Below the pieces are notes generated by a model that searched no databases, had not been told where the DNA came from, and saw nothing but the letters and a program-made list of their open reading frames with translations. From Rhynchopus sp. YZ270_cl-10 (Eukaryota; Euglenozoa; Diplonemea; Diplonemida; Diplonemidae): a stretch of 64,000 bases of DNA. Shown here piece by piece: positions 31,780 to 41,460 of this stretch; within the stretch, counting starts at the first letter, position 1, and each line of letters begins with the position of its first letter. The translations under genes were made by a program, and so were the position numbers. The stretch covers positions 1,240,001 through 1,304,000 of the forward strand of contig OZ037867.1 in the NCBI GenBank assembly GCA_964035575.1, in the 5' to 3' direction.

Positions 31780-33009
31780 ATGACGCGTCTTCTCTCGGCG
31801 GCGCTGATGACCGCCTTCCTCGCAAACTTCTGCGATTTCTTGCTCATGACCAGCATCATCCCTCTGTTCCCTATGCTCGGGTATTCGGAGGTGGCTACAG
31901 GGCTGCTCTTCAGCTGCAAGGCCATGGTGCAGATGGTCACTGCACCTCTCTTCTCGACTATCATAGACCGCTATCCACTCCAGCTGTTGATTCTAGGTTT
32001 GGTAACAGACATCTGCGCCACTCTCACCTTTGCAACAGAGATCAACTACACCACGTGGTTCATCGCACGCTCTGTGCAAGGTTTTGCCTCTGCCGCGATT
32101 CTTCCTTCCTGCAATGCGATTATCCAAAGGGTCTACACCCACGACGAACCTACCAGGGTCAAAGCATTTGGCATTTCAACGGGAGGGATTATAGCGGGGG
32201 TGGTGATCGGGCCGCCGGTTGGAGGGGTGTTGTTTAGTGTGAACCCGGCGCTGCCTTTTGTGAGCACCGCGTTTTTGTTGAGTATTACTGCAATGTGCGC
32301 GGTGTATGTGATGCGGACCACCCCGCTGCCGTCTCTCGAGAAAGCGAAAGGGGAGAGTGCGATTATGAAGCTGCTCGCAGATCCGTTCATCAGAACGACC
32401 CTGGGCGCGCTTTTTTTCGCGAATTTTGGGATCAGCGCGTTTCAAGCGACGTTTGGAGTGTTTGCAATCAATTCATTAGGTCTATCCCTTGCAGGAGTCG
32501 GGGTGATGTATATGTGGGGTACCGTCCCGTCTATTATAGCTTCGACCACAATAGGGCCGTTTTTGTATTCGTTGGGAATGGATAAATGGAAGATTGTGTG
32601 TTTAGGGCTGTTGTCGCAGGGGTCGTTCTTTATGTTGGGGCCGAAGGCGGTGCCTGCATTGATGCGTGCGTCGTTTGTTGGGCAAGGGTTTGGCATGGGG
32701 TTGACGGAGGGAATGTGTCCGTCGCTGCTTTCGTTGGTGGCGGATAAGAGGCACAAAGGGACGACAGCAGTACACAGCGTCTCGGTGATTTGCGTGCAGT
32801 CGAGCTTCGTGGCCGGACCCATTCTTGGCAGCTGGATCTCGCAGTACACAGGGTTCTGGGGGATGTGCGCGTTGCTTGGCAGTGCAATGGTGTTCTACAT
32901 GCCGTCTCTCCGTGCGCTGGATGATTGGGAAACGCAAGCGGACCTAGAGGAGGCAGGCCCGTTGCTGCACAAAGGGAAGCCTATGAAAACTGTGAAGATT
33001 GGATGTTGA
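31780..33009 (+). CDS. MFS transporter, SLC18/DHA1-like antiporter
   Basis: The 409-residue protein is almost entirely hydrophobic, with about 12 membrane segments and short ends. Between TM2 and TM3, IIDRY (Asp63-Arg64) stands in the place of MFS motif A. In TM5, GGIIAGVVIGPPVGGVLF (about 135-152) is motif C, the proton-antiporter signature of 12-TM drug and vesicular amine transporters. This places it near the DHA1/SLC18 group. The substrate cannot be told from sequence; amines or drugs exchanged for protons are typical. The start lies 47 bp after the AG at 31732. A CA-rich leader separates them. Confidence 0.9.
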   Translation: MTRLLSAALMTAFLANFCDFLLMTSIIPLFPMLGYSEVATGLLFSCKAMVQMVTAPLFSTIIDRYPLQLLILGLVTDICATLTFATEINYTTWFIARSVQGFASAAILPSCNAIIQRVYTHDEPTRVKAFGISTGGIIAGVVIGPPVGGVLFSVNPALPFVSTAFLLSITAMCAVYVMRTTPLPSLEKAKGESAIMKLLADPFIRTTLGALFFANFGISAFQATFGVFAINSLGLSLAGVGVMYMWGTVPSIIASTTIGPFLYSLGMDKWKIVCLGLLSQGSFFMLGPKAVPALMRASFVGQGFGMGLTEGMCPSLLSLVADKRHKGTTAVHSVSVICVQSSFVAGPILGSWISQYTGFWGMCALLGSAMVFYMPSLRALDDWETQADLEEAGPLLHKGKPMKTVKIGC

Positions 33010-33837
33010 GAAAAAGGGGTGTGAATATGGAGAGGAATGTTGTTTTTAGATTTGGAACGAAAAAAAAATGGATGTCGGACTGCATGGTGGGGTGTCCATC
33101 CACGGTACAGACGGTCATTGTACCACGGTGCACTGTTCATGAAAAGGTTTTGCATTTCAAGTCAAGTTTTGTTTGGAGTCAGGCCAGCTTATTGTACAGG
33201 AGAAGTTGCCACATCCAGGGGGTGATATGTGCTGCCTGTTAATGACTTCTCGAAGCCACATTGCACTTTGCAGTTAATCCCCAAAGGGGTGTAAAGATAC
33301 CCTTCAGAAGCCAGGTAGGGAATGCTGCTTCGTTTTCAGCTACTCTTTGTTTTCAGTGTGGTTTTTGTGGGTTGGTTGGGGTTTTTTTGTTTTTTGTTGA
33401 GGTTTGCGTTTTGTGTTGATTGTATGTACGCAAATTGTCATCGCTTTTTGTTTTCATAGAGGGAAAAAATCAGTTTTCAAAAAAAAACGTATATCATCAT
33501 ATTGGGTGTGTGTGTGCCCGTAGCTTATCTTTCATACTATAGTCGTGCTTGTCCCGTTGGTGCAAGCTCAAAAGATATGATGTACAGGGTGAGTCACAAA
33601 AGTCACGACTAAGAATAGTACTGCCATCGATTTCTATGGCGGGACTGTTGTGATTCGCTGTATGTCTTTTGTTTGTTTTGTTTTGTTGAAAAAAAAAAAC
33701 TCAGATGTTTTCTCAGTTTTTTGTCTAGTATATTCTCCCCCAGCTCCATTCACCCCCCTATAAAAAAATAACGATCGCTGAGAAACGAAACAATTCAGTT
33801 TCCCTGCTCGCATCTGTTTTGTTTTTTTTGTCGACAC

Positions 33838-33873
33838 CAGGCAGACTAAGCACGAGAGGCTTAGGTTCATCTT
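33838..33873 (+). repeat. Dispersed hairpin repeat, CATCTT family
   Basis: GCAGACTAAGCACGAGAGGC, then TTAGGTTCATCTT and a T-run. Confidence 0.75.
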
Positions 33874-34182
33874 TTTAGCTTTTTCTTTTTTGGGGCAGGG
33901 ATAAAGTGTCTCATCACGCGCACCGCTTCAGGACGCCTACACTTAGAAAAACAAAAGTTCAAAAGTCACCCCCGACTCTGCTCCAATATTATTTTATTTT
34001 TTTGCGCTTCCAACTTCACTTTTTTTACGTTCCTTGTCTAGGCTCCTTCAGGAACATTGGAAAAACCTCAAAAAACGCGCCGCAAATCTTCCAACCAGCT
34101 CCAGAATTATTCCAGAATGGACGAAGCAGTCGGTTTGGTGATAACTTCTCTCTCGAAAGATACTGCGTATAGTGTTGTGCTT

Positions 34183-34560
34183 TCATCCCGATGGCGTGCT
34201 GCACACACGACCTGAAGAGTCCGGGCAGTGGCAAATGTGCCGCAGCATAGACTGTGCATGCATTGCAACAGAATATGGTACCCTGGCCTCTCCGTGGTAG
34301 TCCAAGATCCAGTTCGTCGCAGCCCATCCGCACTCCCCTTCCACCCTGCCTTCTCCTGAAGCCACGTGAAGCGTGATGGGAACTCGCACATCATGTGCCA
34401 AAGCCTCGACTAGCGCACCGCTCGAAACCTCCTGCACACGTTTCCCTGAGCCCCCCTTCATCTTCTTGCGCTTATTACACTCTTGCACCATTCGTCGGGG
34501 ATTGGACGCTTGCACCTCACCTTCCCCGCGTACGTCGCAGCGTGACCCAGAACAACCCAA
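34183..34560 (-). pseudogene. Possible minus-strand gene fragment
   Basis: A 125-codon reverse-strand ORF occupies an island of coding-like composition inside AT-rich spacer. Its protein is not low-complexity: it includes ALVEALAHDVRVPITLHVA, GECGWAATNWILDYHG and ARVPYSVAMHAQ. It would be the only minus-strand coding sequence among about fifteen plus-strand ones. No family is recognised. No matching exon with splice sites was found on either side, so a displaced fragment or retrocopy seems more likely than a functional gene. Confidence 0.3.
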
Positions 34561-34796
34561 TACTTCGTTCTTTTCATTTCACCTTGTCATTATCCATATC
34601 CCCAGATTATATTTTTTGCCACCCCCCCCACTTCAACTAATTTCACAACCAAACCAGGGGCACCCAACCACCACCCCCTCCCCTTTGTGGTTTCACCACA
34701 CGAACAGTCCCACTATTCTCTTTCTCTTAACCTTAAGGTGACTGAGCCGGTTGTCTTATCGCGTTTTTTTTCCCCCTTCTTTAATTTTTTGTTCTC

Positions 34797-36245
34797 ATGC
34801 GAAAACGTAAGGCGGACCCTGCGCAGGGAACCCTAGAGCGGTACTTCGCTGTAAAAAAACGACGTCAGGGGAGCAGAAACACTATCGACCTCACCGATGA
34901 CGCACCACCTACCCCGCGTGTCTACACCAAAACCCCGCGCCGCGGGCTGCTCTCGACACTCACAAAGCGGCGATTAAACGGGGCTCCCCTTCTACGATCG
35001 TGGGCACGCCCTTTTGGTGAGGTGGCGCACCGAGACGTTCTTTCCTTATGGTCTGCCGTTCAGCATGATGATGCAGATCAACCCGTTGCTTTTCCTTTGG
35101 AGCAGACGAACGGCATTTCTTGGGATTCTGAGGGAAGGCTGTTCATGTGTACGAGAGAGACGCATGGGTTGACTGTGGTCGATTCGGTGTCGAGGGAGGT
35201 GGTGTTTGACTGTGCGTTTCAGAAAGAGGTGAGTGCGGCGGTGTGGGATGCGGCGAGTGATGTGTGTGCGTTGGCGAGCTTTGCGCATACTGCGTCCTTC
35301 TGGAAGCTTGACCTCGAGGTGTGCGATGAGGCAGAGCCCACCCCGGTGTCAGAGTTCTCAGCACCGTCTCCGGCAGCTCCTTTCACCTCGCTTGCGGTTC
35401 ACCCACATAACCCTAATATCATATACGCATCTTCACGCGATGGTAGTGTTTACCTATATGATACAAGGGCAAAGCTGCCTCACACCGGTACCTTCTCCCC
35501 GACGGGAACGCACAATTCGTTGAGGCAGGGCGGTGTGGCGACCTTTGGGTCTGCGAGGGCGTCGTCTGTGCGTGTTACGGCACCGCAGGCAACCTGTGTT
35601 ACTCCTATTAATAGTGGAGTGGCGTGTGGCTATATGGACGGGAGGGTCTCGCTTTTTGATGTAAGAAACCATTCTCGTGGCGCGATTTTTGCAGCAGACA
35701 TCGCTCAAGCGCCCCTCCGCGATGAGAACGGCACCGACATGCCTGGTATTAAACTGTCCCACGCTGGGGAAGCGTTTTATAAAGTGGACGACATCTTGCC
35801 GTCCCCATACCTGCTCCACGCTGTGGTGTGTCTTGTGTGTCCTGGGTGGGTGGTGGAGCTGGACCTGGCGAAGGGGCAGTGTTCACGTGTGTGCTACCCT
35901 GATGTTCTTACCAACGCGACCCCAGCGACGTGGGCAACAAGGCGACACAGAACGCGTATGCACTTTATAGAGGAGTTGTCCGCATTCGCAGTGCCTGCGC
36001 AGAATAGCGTGAAGCTGGTGCCCTGGGATCGGCACCACTTCGGCAAGTGGGAGACCTGTCTGGAGGTGCGGGAGGACGGCAGTGAAGAGCGCAAGATCAT
36101 CACAACAAGCTCGCGTGGCTGGCAGGGTGTGTCGGAGATCCCGCTGCGCACGCCCCTCGCAGTGACGCAGGTGCCGTGGAGTCGTGACATCATGGCGTCC
36201 AACCCATTAGGCGTCTTCCAATCCCCGCTTCTCCCTGGGAGGTGA
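34797..36245 (+). CDS. WD40 protein with N-terminal PIP box and SUMO-interacting motif
   Basis: The 482-residue protein starts MRKRKADPAQGTLERYFAVK. Residues 10-17, QGTLERYF, fit the PCNA-interacting consensus (Q-x-x-hydrophobic-x-x-aromatic-aromatic) exactly, with basic residues on both sides. Residues 29-35, TIDLTDD, fit a SUMO-interacting motif with an acidic tail. The rest forms a beta-propeller of WD40-type blades, clearest at about 197-225 (LAVHPHNPNIIYASSRDGSV, YLYDTR) and 275-293 (VACGYMDGRVSLFDVRNHS). Some terminal blades are diverged. A nuclear replication or repair factor recruited to (SUMO-)PCNA is inferred; it may be an adaptor of a CUL4-DDB1 ligase, as other PCNA-linked WD40 proteins are, but no DDB1-binding motif was verified. 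Confidence 0.88.
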   Translation: MRKRKADPAQGTLERYFAVKKRRQGSRNTIDLTDDAPPTPRVYTKTPRRGLLSTLTKRRLNGAPLLRSWARPFGEVAHRDVLSLWSAVQHDDADQPVAFPLEQTNGISWDSEGRLFMCTRETHGLTVVDSVSREVVFDCAFQKEVSAAVWDAASDVCALASFAHTASFWKLDLEVCDEAEPTPVSEFSAPSPAAPFTSLAVHPHNPNIIYASSRDGSVYLYDTRAKLPHTGTFSPTGTHNSLRQGGVATFGSARASSVRVTAPQATCVTPINSGVACGYMDGRVSLFDVRNHSRGAIFAADIAQAPLRDENGTDMPGIKLSHAGEAFYKVDDILPSPYLLHAVVCLVCPGWVVELDLAKGQCSRVCYPDVLTNATPATWATRRHRTRMHFIEELSAFAVPAQNSVKLVPWDRHHFGKWETCLEVREDGSEERKIITTSSRGWQGVSEIPLRTPLAVTQVPWSRDIMASNPLGVFQSPLLPGR

Positions 36246-36257
36246 ACAAACAACATC

Positions 36258-36358
36258 GTATATAGAATTAAAAAAAGGGTTTCTCTTCTTTCACTTCCAA
36301 TGCCCCATCCCCAACCCCCATAAACCAGCTGATTACAAAAAAACCCCGAGAACTCTTG
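36258..36358 (+). repeat. Direct repeat flanking the nuclease/NTPase island (left copy)
   Basis: TAGAATTAAAAAAAGGGTTT, CTCTTCTTTCACTTCCAATG, CCCCATCCCCAACCCCCATA, AACCAGCTGATTACAAAAAA, ACCCCGAGAAC. The right copy is at 41608-41704 with about 95% identity by eye. A partial internal copy is at 38065-38137, which also shares CCACGAACAGGACACA-type sequence found at 36374-36412. Confidence 0.85.
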
Positions 36359-36527
36359 TAGAAAACCTACACCACGAACAGGACACACAACACACCCCCT
36401 ATCTCCTTAGCGGCGGTCAAAACTGATTATTTGTACAGGGCTTTGTTAACGAACTCGCCAGGCTCCGGGAGCAGGAGAGGGTATGTGCACAGTGTGGTGC
36501 ACAGTTTTGTTGTTCTGTTGTTTCTAG

Positions 36528-36804
36528 TGTACCGACCCTCCCCCGTGAAATTGTCCCCCCCAAAAAACCGGTATTTTGCCCCGACGGACAATTTCAAGGC
36601 AGGGGGGGACAATTTCAAGGGAGTCGCAGGGACAACCTTTGCTCCCCCTTCTTCACACCAAAACGGCCATCCCCCTACAGTACGAGAAATTGTCCCCCCT
36701 TTTTGCCGTACGTGATATTGTCCCCCCCTCACTTTTTCTCCCAGGGGGGACAATTTCAAGGGGGTCGGAGGGGGGGGACAATTTCACGGGGGAGGGTCGG
36801 TACA
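36528..36804. mobile_element. 277-bp inverted-repeat element with repeated GACAATTTC boxes
   Basis: The 33-bp tips are perfect inverse: TGTACCGACCCTCCCCCGTG at 36528 and CACGGGGGAGGGTCGGTACA ending at 36804. Beyond the tips, GGGACAATTTC or its inverse GAAATTGTCCC recurs at about 36589, 36607, 36687, 36713 (as GATATTGTCCC) and 36750. That makes seven boxes with the two in the tips. Such arrays resemble transposase or regulator binding sites. No TSD was clear. It lies 117 bp upstream of the HNH ORF. Confidence 0.85.
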
Positions 36805-36920
36805 TACATTTTACACACAAACAGATAATTTCCGCTCGCTTGTTAGAGGACCGTCAGCGGACACTAGCGACGGAAGGTCAACTACGGGGTGAAGGCCAGC
36901 CTGTGGCTGAGCGAAAGACC

Positions 36921-37646
36921 ATGACGCTGACATTTCCGGCGCCATTGTTCCAGTTAGCCTCCGAGTACTGGATGGACCTGTACATTGGACATCATCCAGA
37001 ATCTGAAAAAGCTTCTGATATTTGGAGAAATGTTCGTGTGGACCAGTGTTGTGTATGTGGGACCAGGGAAGGAGTGACTAGAGCACATATTGTGTTGGAC
37101 AGGCACTCATGCGAGAGACACGGACTGGAGTATGAGGCCCGATCAAATATGCTCCCTTTGTGTGGTACCAGACAGCCACCTATTAATGAAGATTGGGGGT
37201 GTCACGCGTATTTTGGCAAGAAGCTTATGGGTTTTGTGCACAACCCTAGCAAAAACAACTGGCTAGTATTTGGAGGCCCTCACCACGACAAAGAAGTACA
37301 GCTACACAACAACCCGCATCACAAGGTTTTACATTCACACCTCCTCCTCTGTTTGCTCCGAGGGGATGAATTTAAAAGACATATTCAACTAGGACTTACG
37401 CAGGAGGCAAAATCACGTATCAAGGCATGGGCCGAGAAGGTGACACAGCAGAGTCCTGGCAAGGACAGCCAACAGGGTACAGACGCCGCATCGGCGCGGG
37501 TAGAAGAAACGACGACCCCACACGATACGCAACCAATCAATTCGCTTTGTTCGACTCAACGAACTCTAGCGAGTAGACGAGGTAAACCTGACTCGAGGAG
37601 ACGTGAGGACTCGAGGTGGGACAGCCGTGGCCGCGGGGGTCGTTAG
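36921..37646 (+). CDS. HNH-nuclease-like protein
   Basis: The 241-residue protein (start MTLTFPAPLFQLASEYW) has an HNH/treble-clef pattern. A CxxC knuckle lies at Cys43-Cys46 (CCVCG), the histidine motif TRAHIVLDRH has His56, and Asn76 is in NMLPLCG. Cys94-His95 are in WGCHAYF. Family members bind one metal and nick DNA. The C-terminal ~70 residues are Ser/Thr/Arg-rich and disordered. The frame is open upstream through the inverted-repeat element; I chose the first Met after it because the upstream codons are repeat sequence. Next to a MITE-like element and a nuclease/NTPase pair, a selfish or transposon-borne role is likely, but a host enzyme is possible. Confidence 0.65.
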   Translation: MTLTFPAPLFQLASEYWMDLYIGHHPESEKASDIWRNVRVDQCCVCGTREGVTRAHIVLDRHSCERHGLEYEARSNMLPLCGTRQPPINEDWGCHAYFGKKLMGFVHNPSKNNWLVFGGPHHDKEVQLHNNPHHKVLHSHLLLCLLRGDEFKRHIQLGLTQEAKSRIKAWAEKVTQQSPGKDSQQGTDAASARVEETTTPHDTQPINSLCSTQRTLASRRGKPDSRRREDSRWDSRGRGGR

Positions 37647-38151
37647 GTTAGGGTGATGTCTCATGTCTCCCAAATCGGTCTCCACTAAGAATGTGGGTAC
37701 CGATGTCTGTCAAAAGCTGACCACAGGCTAGTCCAGCGGAAACGTGCTGCAGATACAGAATTAGAATCGGAAGAATAAGCGATGAGGAGCAGCAGGCAAT
37801 GTCTCTGTGTGCGTGGTAGCCATGCACGTTGTTGAACTGAGAAGTACCTTTTCAACAACCTTCCTTCACCCCCCGTGTAAGGGTAACCGTAGGTGAAGTA
37901 AGGTACAGTATTGAAATCAATGTGGGGCACCCCGTTTTTTTTTCCGATAGCAATTCCTTGTCTTTACTTGCCATTGCGGGTTGGGTGCTTGGTTTGGGAG
38001 TGGTAAGTGGGGAATTTTGTAAACTGAAGTTGGGGCGGAAAAGTGCGCAAGAAGTACGGGAAAGTGCCCCATCCCCAACCCCACAAACCAGCTGATTACT
38101 ACGAACAGGACACAGAACACCCCCGATCTCCTTAGCTCACCAAAGAAGAAC
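37647..38151. other. Spacer with partial 261-bp repeat
   Basis: 37855-37925 matches the first 75 bp of the 8568 repeat (CCTTCCTTCACCCCCC, GGTAACCGTAGGTGAAGTAA). 38065-38137 is the internal copy of the island's edge repeat. No gene is seen in the rest. Confidence 0.7.
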
Positions 38152-39419
38152 ATGTTGAAGATAGGAGGGATGTTTGCCTCGAGAGGGACGCGGTGCTTTT
38201 CAAGCACCCCAGTCGTACTCAAGAAGAAGAAGAAGATAGACCTGACACCCTTCACAACACCGAAGGGAAGAATGTTACCCACCAGCAAATGGCATCTCAG
38301 CCACGTGGAACCCTTTTGCGATGTGGCATTTAGGGGTGGTCTTGGGTTCACCAAGAAGAACCTCAAGGACGTTAAACTGTTTCCGGATGAGGAGGTGTTT
38401 GCTGACTGCCCTGCCAGAACGGACGACATCGTCAATGGAACGTGGGAGCTGGACCTGAAGGATGTGCCTCGTCAGGGCATTGGGCGTGTCGAGCAGAACG
38501 TCAACGCCTGCTTCGCACAGCTGGAAGCTGCACTCTACCAACTTAAGGAAAAGGAACCTGATACAGGGAAGGCAGAACCTACCGAAGGCAACCTCGACTC
38601 TCTGGCTGTGACGTTGGCCAGCCTTTGTGGGTTTAATGACGGCAAGAATTTCCGCATCCGTCGTGAGAGGATAAGGTTTACACTTGGAGGTAACGTTGTC
38701 AACAGCAGGGGTGATGTGTTCGTGGCGAGCCGCCACCGTGCACGTGGACAACTGGTCTTGATCTGGGAGGACAAGCTGTCGAGGCGGCAGAAAACTCAGA
38801 TAGGAGGAGATGCATCCTTGCTACAGGATTCTGCTGCCCAGATCATTGGGGAGATGCTTTCAGTCCACTACCGCAACAACCTCAGGGGATACAAGGCGGC
38901 AGATGTGTACGCAGTCCGCCTCATCGACGACATGGTTACTTTCTTCAAGATGAAGATGAGCGCAAAGCAGATCGAGGCAGTGTGCAAGGAGGGTGTCATC
39001 CCGAACTCCAAACTGAAGGTATGAAGTTCTTGTTGCTTTTATTTTTTTGTATCAACAATCACTCTACCCCACGAGTGGAGATCTGTCACCGTGTTGACCG
39101 AAGCCTTCATACTTCAAAAAGGTTTAGACGCAGGTTGTCCTCAACTCTTAAGAAAAGCTTTTATTATTACTTCACAGAATTCAATTCAGTGGTGAATATT
39201 TTTGTACCGTTTTTGTTTCAACAGGTCGAATACACTCCGAAGCCTGCACTGGAAGCTGGCGATACGTACGGAATGAGTCTGCTGTCCCCAATGAACAGAG
39301 ACCTGTTCGTACGGACGATGGCGTGCATCCGTGCTGAGATCCTGAAGCGTGAGCTGCCCGACTCACCAAAGTGGAAGTCGAAGAAAGATGGGCTGGATGT
39401 TATTCTCTCCGATTTCTAG
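38152..39419 (+). CDS. PD-(D/E)XK-like nuclease, Crinkler/RHS-type, two exons
   Basis: Exons 38152-39018 and 39225-39419 give 353 residues. The 206-nt intron (GTATGA...TTTCAACAG) is in phase 0 and removes a premature stop. The N-terminus (MLKIGGMFASRGTRCFSSTP) is basic and could be a mitochondrial presequence. Residues about 170-235 carry a restriction-endonuclease-fold signature: Asp188 in SRGDVFVAS, then LVLIWEDK with Glu206 and Lys208 (E-x-K), then a helical region. The same core appears in effector-type nucleases of the Crinkler-RHS group. The next gene is an NTPase of the kind these nucleases are usually paired or fused with. No conserved family name is certain. Confidence 0.6.
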
Positions 39420-39722
39420 CCTCATTCGGGGATAGTGGTCCCATGACATGTCTAGCAAATAAAGTCTCTTGATTACATTACCCAAGAAGTAAAAGTACGT
39501 GCGTAGGGTCACCTTTTTTTTTCCTCGTTGTATGGTATTTTTTGTGTGCCAGGGTTTGCCTATCCTGCTGGTACGTTAATTTGATTCAGGGGTTTTGTCT
39601 TTTGTTTGTTTCGTTTAGTAAGATCGAATCCAAGTTCAAATAGTCAAAAAAAAAAAAAATATGATATGGTTTAGGGTCTTTCTCTCTTTTTCGTTATTAG
39701 TTTTATAAAGGGGCAGTCAGTC
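39420..39722. other. Spacer between nuclease and NTPase genes
   Basis: AT-rich, with T-runs and two acceptor-like sites (TTATTAG near 39699, AGGGGCAG near 39717). No Walker A-coding exon was found, although the NTPase downstream lacks one. Confidence 0.5.
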
Positions 39723-41460
39723 ATGGTTACGTACTTCGAAGGTTCTACTGTCATCGACGATGGTACCGGAGATGTTCTTGTTGCTTTTGCACGCCAGCTT
39801 ATTCACGGAAATTGCAAGGACGAGTCCGAGGTAGACGAGAAAAGAATAACGTCTTGGACAGACGTTGTTCAGGCTTTTCGGATGCATCTGAATCTAGCCG
39901 ATGGAAAACAACTGATCGTTTGCATCGATGAAATGGATATTCTTTACTCACACCTCGAGGATATCTACGGAAAGGCCAAGGCTCATAAGAGGTGCAGACG
40001 GCTGCGGACAGCTCTGATGGCATACCAAGACAAATGCACAACGTCTCGCTCGCCAGAGATCCGTTGTGTCTGGACTGCTTTGACACACTTATTCCATGAG
40101 GAGCTGCAAGAAGCAAAAGGGAGCAAAAGGGGTATTTCATGTTTCAATCTCCGCAATCTGAATGAAGACGATGCATTCAAGGTACTGGAGTCTGTGCCCT
40201 CCCTTCAAGAAAAGGTGATGTGTTCCCCTAAGTTGCAGTGGGCCTTCAATCTGTGCGCAGGAAACCCGAGGGCAATAGTAGATGGGTTCATGAGGTACTA
40301 CAAACTTGTGAAGGAGCATGTTGATACTGGGCACATACTGTTGGCGGATGAAGTGATGTATGCCTGTCGTTTCAATGAGAACCACACACGTCTTGTTGGG
40401 CAGTATCTCACCTCTGTTCTCACCGACACGTTGTACCCCGCAGATGCAGACAAACTCAGAAACGAGGGTGCCCTCCACGTAGGTCAGGACCACGACCACC
40501 TAAATCCTGCCTTGGTCTACAAGTGGGCATGTTCCCACCTGTGGGCTAGGTCTGCGAGAAACTTGGACACTATAGCTGTTAAGCGCCAGAAGGAGTGGCT
40601 CCGGGAATACTTTGGGGTCGACAAAGTCTTTAATGCCAAGACTTTTGAGAGACAGGCTCTTGCATACGAGGCCTTGCTCAACAGTGCACATGCAGACAGA
40701 AAACTAACGCCTACTGTGGCTGAGTACTTTGACCCTGCTTTTGTTGAGGATGCGTTGAAGGATCGGGTAATTATCCCTCGGGACGCTGGCAGCATTGTGA
40801 AGACAAAGAACCTGTCTACGTGTACAAATCTTCACCGACTACTGAAATCCGGACACTCAATATACCCGTCGGAACGAGCTGTTGGCAGTCTATTCCCTAT
40901 TTCCTCTCCAGAAAGAGAGGGGGGAAGAAAAGAGAGCTTCACGTCGCTTGTTGCCAGAATAAACTGCGCAAGTATGTAAGACTTAGAGGGCGGAGAAAGC
41001 TGTTGTCTCTTACAACAAGGCGCTTAAGCGTCTGCCAGGCAAGTTTTCTCTTAAGTTTACAACACACGAAGCAGAACCACAAACTAAGAAACGGACAGGT
41101 GTGTGGTTCATTCAGGATAACATCGCCACGTGGCAAAGCAGGCTTGGCACTCCTATGATTAGCTTCTGCCGTGCCCAGAAGGCTTGCGCTACTGCCGAAG
41201 CACAGGATAAGAGGGAACAGGCTGTCAAGGCCAGTATCAAGGCTCGTGCTGACAGGAGGTCACCGTCTAAGAATGCACAAGCTGCCAAGGCCGAGATGGC
41301 TGCAGCAAATGATAATAACCTTAACACCCCAAGTCTGTTGGCATCGCGTCCCATCTGGCCAGCGCTCTCCCAACTCGCGAAAATCCCCAGGTGCACGTGG
41401 AGCACACCGTTGCCGCAGACAGGAGCTGGCGTCTTGAGGAGACTCTGTAAATTCATTTAG
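39723..41460 (+). CDS. P-loop NTPase-like protein (RHS/Crinkler type), lacking Walker A
   Basis: Exons 39723-40971 and 41039-41460 give 556 residues. Without splicing the frame stops at 40979, inside the donor (AAGTATGTAAG). Joining to CTGCCAG at 41038 restores the frame and adds KFSLKFTTHEAEPQTKKRTG and a Lys/Ala-rich tail. Walker B is clear at 64-70 (LIVCIDE, Asp69-Glu70). The segment before it (VTYFEGSTV) looks like the strand and helix that follow the P-loop in RHS and Crinkler NTPases. No GxxxxGK[S/T] is present, so either the 5' exon is missing from my model or the gene is 5'-truncated. Helical sequence with LCAGNPRAIVDGFM (about 180-195) resembles the sensor/lid part of STAND or AAA ATPases. 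The second intron is less certain than the others. Confidence 0.6.

Larger units (their letters stand above)
33010..34796. other. Spacer with repeats; one antisense coding-like stretch
   Basis: A G copy is at 33069-33145 and a CATCTT hairpin at 33838-33873. 34183-34560 is GC-richer and open on the minus strand (separate entry). 34620-34735 is a pyrimidine tract before the WD40 gene. Otherwise low-complexity. Confidence 0.55.

Noticed and set aside
37643-37653. Telomere-like TTAGGTTAGGG just at the HNH stop codon.
   Set aside because: Only about two imperfect units; too short to be an interstitial telomere.
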